This document shows positions 1 to 4,319 of a stretch of DNA of 6,157 nt, piece after piece; position 1 is the stretch's first letter, and the number at the start of each line of letters is the position of its first letter. Made by a program: the position numbers and the translations under genes. The notes under the pieces were generated by a model. The model did no database searches. It had not been told where the DNA came from and was given only the letters and a program-made list of their open reading frames with translations. The stretch spans positions 1-6,157 of the forward strand of contig JAHDOX010000032.1 of assembly GCA_018434645.1 (NCBI GenBank). The letters are read 5' to 3'. This DNA is from Synergistales bacterium. Its GTDB lineage: Bacteria; Synergistota; Synergistia; Synergistales; Thermovirgaceae.

Positions 1-9
1 AATAAAGCA

Positions 10-33
10 ACACACGGACTTGCGTCCGTGTGT
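10..33 (-). terminator. Perfect 10-bp hairpin, possible intrinsic terminator read leftward
   Basis: Bases 10-19 (ACACACGGAC) pair perfectly with 24-33 (GTCCGTGTGT) around a 4-base loop. Read on the minus strand the loop is GCAA, a stable GNRA tetraloop, and the stem is followed by TGCTTTATT, a moderately U-rich tail. That is the layout of a Rho-independent terminator for leftward transcription. Read on the plus strand there is no T tract after the stem. The difficulty is that no minus-strand gene lies to the right to be terminated, so it would have to end a small RNA. Alternatively it is the 3' hairpin of a plus-strand gene lying left of the window; a TAA at 3-5 could be that gene's stop. The hairpin itself is certain; its role and strand are not. 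Confidence 0.4.
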
Positions 34-89
34 CGATCCGCAGGCCGTGAGGCTTTGGGAAAGGACTACAGAATGCTCCTGCGGATCGA
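33..89. repeat. Long inverted repeat, 12-bp stem closing a 33-base structured interior
   Basis: Bases 33-44 (TCGATCCGCAGG) are the exact reverse complement of 78-89. The 33 bases between them can fold further on the plus strand: GCC-GTGA-GGC at 44-53 has a GNRA loop but competes for base 44, and CTTT-GGG-AAAG lies at 53-63. The element directly abuts the hairpin at 10-33, so the two stems could stack as one tandem RNA structure. Two perfect stems of 10 and 12 bp back to back are unlikely by chance in non-coding DNA of this length. I do not recognise a riboswitch or RNA family: no B12 box, TPP, SAM or T-box consensus is visible. It could be part of a small RNA, a leader, or a protein-binding palindrome. 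Confidence 0.5.
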
Positions 90-132
90 TGTCTATCCAG
101 AAGGCTTTCGGCCCGGGGGCGGCGGTGGTATG

Positions 133-141
133 TGGTATTAT
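133..141 (+). promoter_or_regulatory. Possible extended -10 promoter for the PLP-enzyme gene
   Basis: The sequence TGG-TATTAT fits an extended -10 element (TGn followed by TATTAT, 5 of 6 matches to TATAAT). The bases about 17 upstream (near 113-118) are G-rich and show no -35 box, which extended -10 promoters can tolerate. A start near 148 would give a leader of about 70 bases containing the nested hairpin before the gene. This rests on a short motif only. Confidence 0.25.
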
Positions 142-158
142 TCGTTAGTGTCGTTCAT

Positions 159-213
159 CTTGAAGTTACCCTTTAAGGTTTCCGGGAAACGGGAACCGTC
201 GCTTCAAGGGAGG
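159..213 (+). promoter_or_regulatory. Nested hairpin leader reaching into the ribosome-binding site of the PLP-enzyme gene
   Basis: An inner hairpin pairs 177-184 with 190-197 (8 bp including one G-U) around a GGAAA loop. An outer stem pairs CTTGAAG (159-165) with CTTCAAG (202-208). The outer stem's right arm includes the first bases of the Shine-Dalgarno AAGGGAGG (206-213). A competing pairing, CCCTT (169-173) with AAGGG (206-210), would cover more of the Shine-Dalgarno. The leader could therefore switch between more and less open ribosome-binding states. No ligand-binding consensus is recognised. The base pairing is seen in the sequence; the regulatory role is inference. Confidence 0.35.
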
Positions 214-217
214 TCTC

Positions 218-1300
218 ATGCCACTCAGAATATATTGTCCCTCATGCGGGAAAAATTACGAACCGTGCCTTAGACCCGTCCGTTGCGATTGCGGGCGACC
301 ATTGTCCTGCGTACAGGATTGGGAGGAACTCAGGATAAACAGGTCGGCCCCGGGCATGTGGCGTTATAGTTCTGCCCTGCCAGAGTCGTTGCAAGACCTT
401 TCGATGGGTGAAGGCTGGACACCCCTGATACCTGCGAGGCACCAAAAGGGCCCGCTTTACAAGATGGAATTCATGGCGCCCACGGGGTCTTTCAAGGATC
501 GCGGGGCGGTGCTTGTGGTTTCCGACGCCGTTTCGGCCGAATGTGATTCCGTTGTAATCGATTCTTCCGGAAATGCGGGAGCTTCGGTGGCCGCCTATGC
601 GGCAAGGGCCGGCATCAAGGCGACCGTAGTGGTCCCAGAGGGGACTTCAGAGAACAAGAAGCGGCAGATCGCCTCTTTTGGGGCCGAGGTCCTGGCGAAA
701 GGGAAAAACCGTTCGGAAGCGGCCGCCTTTGCATGGGAAATAGCGAAAGACGTTTTTTATGCCAGCCATGTATGGAACCCGCTTTTTCTCGAGGGGACCA
801 AAACGGTCGCGTTCGAGATTTGGGAACAGCTGGGACAAAAGGCCCCCGACGTGGTGATCGCCCCGGCTGGAAACGGAACGCTCCTTTTGGGGCTTTTCAA
901 AGGCTTCAGGGAGCTTTCGCAACGGGCTCTGATCGACAGGCTTCCCCGGCTGATTGCCGTTCAGGCGGAAAAGTGCGCACCTTTAAGGAACGCACTAAGC
1001 GGGGAAAAAACTTCCTGCGGAAAAACCCGCGCGGAGGGTATAGCTGTTTCGAGCCCCCCAAGAGTTGATGAGATGCTTAAAGCTGTACGTTCCACCCGCG
1101 GCGATGTGGTGACCGTGGACGACGACAGGATTCTCAAGATGAAAGATGCTCTGGCAAAAGACGAAGGCCTTTACGTGGAAACAACGGCTGCGGCAGCCCC
1201 GGCGGCGGAACGGATGCTTCGGGAAACCGGTTATTTCAAAAACGGAGAAGTCGTCGTCGTCCCGCTTACGGGATCAGGCCTCAAAAGTCAGCAATCTTGA
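218..1300 (+). CDS. Threonine-synthase-like PLP-dependent enzyme
   Basis: This 360-residue protein is a fold-type II PLP enzyme most like the short bacterial/archaeal threonine synthases (ThrC), which convert O-phosphohomoserine to threonine in the cytoplasm. The N-terminus has a zinc-ribbon-like set of cysteines (C7, C10, C23, C25). PTGSFKDRGA (88-97) holds the expected Schiff-base lysine K93. SSGNAGAS (116-123) carries N119, expected to contact the PLP ring hydroxyl. PAGNGT (216-221) is the phosphate-binding loop. TGSGLK (351-356) matches the C-terminal TGHGLK signature except Ser for His. The length is normal for the family. The ATG at 218 is chosen because AAGGGAGG (206-213) sits just upstream and the zinc-ribbon begins at once. 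The fumarase genes follow after 74 bases. The fold and cofactor are very likely. The exact substrate is less certain, since related enzymes with this fold include ammonia-lyases and other beta- or gamma-replacing enzymes. Confidence 0.85.
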   Translation: MPLRIYCPSCGKNYEPCLRPVRCDCGRPLSCVQDWEELRINRSAPGMWRYSSALPESLQDLSMGEGWTPLIPARHQKGPLYKMEFMAPTGSFKDRGAVLVVSDAVSAECDSVVIDSSGNAGASVAAYAARAGIKATVVVPEGTSENKKRQIASFGAEVLAKGKNRSEAAAFAWEIAKDVFYASHVWNPLFLEGTKTVAFEIWEQLGQKAPDVVIAPAGNGTLLLGLFKGFRELSQRALIDRLPRLIAVQAEKCAPLRNALSGEKTSCGKTRAEGIAVSSPPRVDEMLKAVRSTRGDVVTVDDDRILKMKDALAKDEGLYVETTAAAAPAAERMLRETGYFKNGEVVVVPLTGSGLKSQQS

Positions 1301-1374
1301 GTTATCCGGCAAAAGCCGTTGAACGCTCGTGTTTGAAACAACAAATGTGAAAAAGCAACGGGAGGGTCGGCAAT

Positions 1375-2232
1375 TTGGGGGAAATCCGGAACGTACAAAT
1401 CGACATCATCGAAGACGCGGTCAAGTCCCTGTTTCTCAAGGCCAATACTTCCATAGGACAGGACATATACAATGCGCTTTTCGATGGACTGAATAAAACC
1501 GAAGAATCTCCGAACGGCCGTGATGTTTTGGGGCAGTTGCTTAAAAACCACGATATCGCGAGGGAAGAAGGCGTTCCCATATGCCAGGATACCGGAATGG
1601 CCGTTGTATTTCTGGATATCGGCCAGGACGTCCACATAACCGGCGGTTACATCGAAGAAGCAGTCAACAGGGGAGTGGCGGCGGCCTACGAAGAGGGTTA
1701 TTTCAGGAAATCCGTGGTTACCGACCCTCTTTTCGACAGAAGGAACACCGGTGACAATACTCCGGCTGTGATCCACACCCGGATAGTGCCGGGAAGGCTT
1801 CTTCATATAATAGTCACGCCAAAAGGTTTCGGCAGCGAAAACATGAGTGCACTGAAGATGCTGACCCCGGCTTCGGGAGTCGAAGGCGTCGAGGAGTTCG
1901 TAGCAGATACCGTAATCGCCGCCGGCCCAAACCCCTGTCCTCCGACGATTGTGGGCGTCGGTATAGGCGGGACTATGGAGAAGGCGGCAATCCTGGCGAA
2001 AAGGGCCACACTGCGTCCAGTGAACGAGAGCCACCCGGAATCCCGGTACGCCGAGCTGGAAAGGAGAATACTCGAGAGGATCAACCGCTCCGGGATCGGT
2101 CCCGCCGGACTTGGAGGGCGTATCACGTCCCTGGCGGTGCATATCGAGTATGCTCCCGCACACATCGCCGGAACGGCCGTCGTGGTTAACCTGTGCTGCC
2201 ACGCCTGCAGACATGCGCAGGTCACCCTTTGA
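1375..2232 (+). CDS. Class I (Fe-S) fumarate hydratase, alpha subunit
   Basis: This 285-residue protein is the N-terminal half of a two-subunit class I fumarase/L-tartrate dehydratase (TtdA/FumA-N family). With the beta subunit encoded next, it reversibly hydrates fumarate to malate using an oxygen-sensitive [4Fe-4S] cluster. The three cluster cysteines are visible at the family positions: C70 in PICQDTG, C188 in AGPNPCPPT, and C275 in the C-terminal CCHACRH. The glycine-rich GVGIGG (194-199) also fits. The start is TTG at 1375, preceded by GGGAGGG (1360-1366) with about 8 bases of spacing; no better ATG lies in frame nearby. The stop is 19 bases before the beta subunit. Tartrate dehydratase uses the same subunits and cannot be excluded from sequence, but the neighbouring methylmalonyl-CoA mutase favours fumarase. 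The doubled cysteine C274-C275 plus C278 is slightly unusual. Confidence 0.93.
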   Translation: MGEIRNVQIDIIEDAVKSLFLKANTSIGQDIYNALFDGLNKTEESPNGRDVLGQLLKNHDIAREEGVPICQDTGMAVVFLDIGQDVHITGGYIEEAVNRGVAAAYEEGYFRKSVVTDPLFDRRNTGDNTPAVIHTRIVPGRLLHIIVTPKGFGSENMSALKMLTPASGVEGVEEFVADTVIAAGPNPCPPTIVGVGIGGTMEKAAILAKRATLRPVNESHPESRYAELERRILERINRSGIGPAGLGGRITSLAVHIEYAPAHIAGTAVVVNLCCHACRHAQVTL

Positions 2233-2251
2233 GACAGGGAGGAAGAAATGA

Positions 2252-2803
2252 ATGGAAGCCATCCCCCTGATTACGCCTCTTGATACCGACACCGTCAGAC
2301 GACTCCGAGCCGGAGACCGCGTAACAATGAGCGGAGTTGTCTATACCGCCCGGGATGCGGCACACAAGCGAATGATAGAAGCGGTCGAAGCAGGTAGACC
2401 CCTTCCTTTTCCCCTGGAGGGACAAGTTATCTATTACGTCGGCCCCGCTCCGGCTCCGCCCGGATGGGCCGTAGGACCCGCCGGGCCGACGACCAGCGGC
2501 CGCATGGACCCCTACACGCCGAAGCTCCTTGAGCTGGGCCTGAAAGGGATGATAGGAAAAGGGACGAGGTCGGGAAAGGTAATCGGGGCCATGGAGCGCT
2601 ACGAAGCAGTTTATTTCGGGGCCGTCGGCGGAGCCGCCGCATTGATCGCAAAGAGCGTCATAAAGACAGAACTCGTCGCTTACGAAGACCTTGGACCCGA
2701 AGCGATATACCGTTTCACGGTAAGCAAACTTCCGCTGACGGTGCTGATAGATTCGCTCGGCAACAACCTTTATGCGCAGGGACCGAAAGTGTACCGCCGA
2801 TAA
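2252..2803 (+). CDS. Class I (Fe-S) fumarate hydratase, beta subunit
   Basis: This 183-residue protein is the C-terminal half of the two-subunit class I fumarase/tartrate dehydratase (TtdB/FumA-C family) and partners the alpha subunit encoded just upstream. It contributes substrate-binding residues to the shared active site. Family hallmarks are TARDAAH (32-38), PTTSGRMD (79-86), IGKG (101-104), the AVGGAAAL stretch and AYEDLGPEAI. In structurally studied single-chain class I fumarases the Arg of the T-G-R-M-D motif and the Lys of the KG motif are active-site residues; here they would be R84 and K103. The start at 2252 is chosen over the ATG at 2248, which opens another frame and stops after 11 codons. 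AGGGAGG (2236-2242) is well placed for 2252. The length is usual for the family and nothing looks broken. Confidence 0.93.
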   Translation: MEAIPLITPLDTDTVRRLRAGDRVTMSGVVYTARDAAHKRMIEAVEAGRPLPFPLEGQVIYYVGPAPAPPGWAVGPAGPTTSGRMDPYTPKLLELGLKGMIGKGTRSGKVIGAMERYEAVYFGAVGGAAALIAKSVIKTELVAYEDLGPEAIYRFTVSKLPLTVLIDSLGNNLYAQGPKVYRR

Positions 2804-2862
2804 CAGGACCTGCACGAGAAACTTTCGGTGGCGGCCTTGACTAAACACGGAAAGGACTTGCC

Positions 2863-4014
2863 ATGACCTTACTCACTGACCTTTTTGAAAATGACCTGTT
2901 TGCCATGAGCCTTGCTGTTTTTTCGGGCCTCCTCCTTGGGCGGCTTCGCATCGGCAGGATAAGCCTGGGCATTTCCGGCGCATTGTTCACGGGACTAGCC
3001 ATAGGATTTTTTGGTTTCGGAATAAACAGGGACCTCTTTGTATGGAATCTGGTCGTTTTTGTCGTCAGCGTGGGCCTTTTGGCTGCCGAGGATGTAATGG
3101 TTTTCGTAAGGAGGTTCGGTTTCAGATTTTTCGTTCTTTCGGTGGCGGTAACAGGCGCTGGAGCCTTTTCCACCTGGGCATTTGCGAAAATTTTTGCCTC
3201 CGGTATCGACCCGCACGTCGTCGCCGGGACTTACGTAGGTGCTTTAACCAGCTCTCCGGGACTTGGCGCCGCGATGGAAGCCGTTGCCGAGGGATCGACC
3301 GTCGCAGCAGGTTATTCAATAGCCTATCCTTTCGGGGTGTTGGCGGTGGTCCTATTTGTGGAGTTGGCACCGCTTTTTTTCGGAATAGATAACGAAGCTG
3401 AAAAGAGGGAACTGAAAGATTTTTTGGCCGCAAGCAAATCATCGGGAAGAAGCGGCAACCCTTCGGTCTTTTTTTCCATACTCTCTTTTGTCGGCTGCAT
3501 GATGACTGGACTTTTCATCGGCAGCTTGCCGATTCCGGTTCCTGGACTCGGGATTTTAAGGCTTGGAGGAACTGGAGGCGCACTGATAGGCGCGCTTGTC
3601 CTTGGCGCTTTCGGGAACCTGGGGCCTCTGCCTATGCGTATGGACAGACGGGTACTTTCGGTACTGAGGGATCTGTCGTTGGCCTTTTTCCTGGCCGCTG
3701 TGGGTCTCATGTCCGGTCCCGGGGTTTTGGAAATATTCCGGGAAAGCGGTTGGATATTGGTTGTAATCGGGTCCGTAACGGCTTTGGTTTCTCTCGGTGC
3801 AGGGTACATTTTGGGCAGGGTTGTCTGGAAAATGAACTGGGTGCTCCTGACTGGTGCGATATGCGGAGCCATGACCAGCACTCCGGGACTTGGAGCCGCC
3901 ATCGACGCGACGAAAAGCGAGGAATGTGCGGCCGGGTATGGGGCGACCTACCCTGTGGCGCTTTTTTGCATGGTTCTTTTCACCACATTGATAGTAAGAT
4001 CCTTCGGACAATAA
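2863..4014 (+). CDS. AspT/YidE/YbjL-type membrane exchanger, short form lacking RCK domains
   Basis: This 383-residue, very hydrophobic protein has about 11-12 membrane segments by eye. It is an internal duplication: GALTSSPGLGAA (126-137) recurs as GAMTSTPGLGAA (335-346), and AAGYSIAYP (148-156) as AAGYGATYP (356-364), both 208-209 residues apart. This repeat is the hallmark of the AspT/YidE/YbjL antiporter duplication domain (aspartate:alanine exchanger superfamily). Known members include AspT and the corynebacterial succinate exporter SucE. Those proteins usually carry two TrkA-C (RCK) domains between the halves. Here the linker is only about 30 charged residues (173-200), so this is a minimal form. 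GGAAAGGA (2849-2856) precedes the ATG at 2863. The position behind fumarase suggests a C4-dicarboxylate such as fumarate, succinate or malate as substrate, but this is inferred from context. The family call is strong; the substrate call is weak. Confidence 0.85.
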   Translation: MTLLTDLFENDLFAMSLAVFSGLLLGRLRIGRISLGISGALFTGLAIGFFGFGINRDLFVWNLVVFVVSVGLLAAEDVMVFVRRFGFRFFVLSVAVTGAGAFSTWAFAKIFASGIDPHVVAGTYVGALTSSPGLGAAMEAVAEGSTVAAGYSIAYPFGVLAVVLFVELAPLFFGIDNEAEKRELKDFLAASKSSGRSGNPSVFFSILSFVGCMMTGLFIGSLPIPVPGLGILRLGGTGGALIGALVLGAFGNLGPLPMRMDRRVLSVLRDLSLAFFLAAVGLMSGPGVLEIFRESGWILVVIGSVTALVSLGAGYILGRVVWKMNWVLLTGAICGAMTSTPGLGAAIDATKSEECAAGYGATYPVALFCMVLFTTLIVRSFGQ

Positions 4015-4093
4015 GATACCTGTCCAATATAAAAAATTTTGAAACTTCCTGCCTTCGTTCAAAGATGAATTTGGCTTTTGCCCGGGGTGACGA

Positions 4094-4108
4094 AGGGCTA
4101 TAAGCCCT
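4094..4108 (+). terminator. Short hairpin after the exchanger gene, weak terminator candidate
   Basis: AGGGCT (4094-4099) pairs perfectly with AGCCCT (4103-4108) around a 3-base ATA loop, 80 bases after the exchanger stop. The following bases (AAATATGGTTGTTT) are only loosely T-rich, so termination would be weak. It is the best candidate for the end of the upstream unit that I can see. Confidence 0.3.
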
Positions 4109-4146
4109 AAATATGGTTGTTTCCAAGAGATTTGTAGTGAGTTGTC

Positions 4147-4175
4147 TTGAAATTCTACGTAAATTGTTGCATTAT
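4147..4175 (+). promoter_or_regulatory. Sigma70-like promoter for the mutase genes
   Basis: TTGAAA (4147-4152, 5 of 6 matches to TTGACA) is followed by exactly 17 bases and CATTAT (4170-4175, 4 of 6 matches to TATAAT). Transcription would start near 4182 and leave a leader of about 138 bases before the mutase GTG. A weaker alternative is TTGCGT (4198-4203), 17 bases, TATTGT (4221-4226). The first is preferred on match quality. The location in the only long intergenic gap, just before a divergent-function operon, supports it. Confidence 0.45.
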
Positions 4176-4201
4176 CGGTCAGGCGGAGGAATAATTGTTG
4201 C
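4162..4201 (+). repeat. 9-bp direct repeat AATTGTTGC, 31 bases apart, around the predicted start site
   Basis: AATTGTTGC occurs at 4162-4170 and again at 4193-4201. The 31-base period is close to three turns of B-DNA. The first copy runs into the predicted -10 box and the second lies just past the predicted transcription start. That arrangement suits a repressor binding the same helix face, but two short copies can also arise by chance. Confidence 0.35.
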
Positions 4202-4229
4202 GTTTGTAACTCGGTTCACCTATTGTATG

Positions 4230-4263
4230 GCTTCGAAAGCTGACTTCCCATTTCAAAGTCAGC
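4230..4263 (+). promoter_or_regulatory. Two mutually exclusive hairpins in the mutase leader
   Basis: GCTGACTT (4239-4246) pairs perfectly over 8 bp with AAGTCAGC (4256-4263), leaving a 9-base loop. An alternative small hairpin, GCTT (4230-4233) with AAGC (4237-4240) around CGA, uses two of the same bases (4239-4240), so both cannot form fully together. No U tract follows, so the larger hairpin is not a standard terminator. It may be an mRNA stability or control element. Confidence 0.3.
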
Positions 4264-4276
4264 CTAAGGGGAAAAG

Positions 4277-4303
4277 GTGAAAATCTTACGGAACGCAGCG
4301 TAA
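4277..4303 (+). CDS. Possible 8-codon leader peptide (MKILRNAA) ahead of the mutase gene
   Basis: A GTG at 4277 opens a frame of eight codons ending in TAA at 4301-4303. It has a Shine-Dalgarno-like AAGGGG (4266-4271) five bases upstream. Its stop overlaps the start of the mutase ribosome-binding stretch (TAAAAGGAGG, 4301-4310), which would suit translational coupling. The peptide has no run of regulatory codons and is short enough to be chance. The coding call is speculative. Confidence 0.2.
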   Translation: MKILRNAA

Positions 4304-4319
4304 AAGGAGGCGTCCTGAA

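Larger units (their letters stand above)
4015..4319. other. 305-base intergenic region between the exchanger and mutase genes
   Basis: No protein gene of ordinary size is visible here. The region is more AT-rich than its flanks. It contains a short hairpin (4094-4108), a promoter-like element (4147-4175), a 9-bp direct repeat (4162-4170 and 4193-4201), competing hairpins (4230-4263), a possible 8-codon leader peptide (4277-4303) and the mutase Shine-Dalgarno (4302-4310). I see no B12 riboswitch consensus, although the downstream enzyme needs cobalamin. It most likely separates two transcription units. Confidence 0.7.

Noticed and set aside
118..128. GGCGGCGGTGG, a possible two-tier G-quadruplex just upstream of the candidate -10 element.
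   Set aside because: Two-tier quadruplexes are weak and such G-rich runs are common at this GC content; no second run supports it.
28..273. An 81-codon plus-strand frame across the 5' region, overlapping the start of the PLP-enzyme gene.
   Set aside because: It has no good ribosome-binding site, overlaps the real gene out of frame, runs through the inverted repeats and shows no protein-like family pattern. The internal ATG at 130 gives a 47-residue version with the same problems.
1307..1318. CGGC-AAAA-GCCG mini-hairpin after the PLP-enzyme stop, considered as a terminator.
   Set aside because: The stem is only 4 bp and no T tract follows, so it would not end transcription between the PLP enzyme and fumarase.
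2248..2250. An ATG four bases before the chosen beta-subunit start.
   Set aside because: It opens a different frame that stops after 11 codons; only the ATG at 2252 leads into the fumarase beta sequence.
1288..2292. A 334-codon minus-strand frame covering the whole fumarase alpha gene.
   Set aside because: It is an antisense shadow of codon bias. The plus strand matches class I fumarase throughout with all three cluster cysteines, while the minus translation shows no recognisable family.
3374..3475. Two runs of seven T in the exchanger gene (3374-3380 and 3469-3475), considered as phase-variable or frameshift sites.
   Set aside because: Runs of seven are short for slippage control, encode ordinary Leu-Phe-Phe membrane residues, and the frame is intact on both sides.
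3324..3902. A 192-codon minus-strand frame inside the exchanger gene.
   Set aside because: It is rich in Pro, Ser, Thr and Arg, as antisense translations of membrane-protein genes are. The plus-strand duplicated exchanger explains the region fully.
4015..4319. A cobalamin riboswitch ahead of the B12-dependent mutase.
   Set aside because: I looked for the B12-box pattern and the usual long multi-stem layout and did not find them. The 138-base predicted leader is also short for this class.
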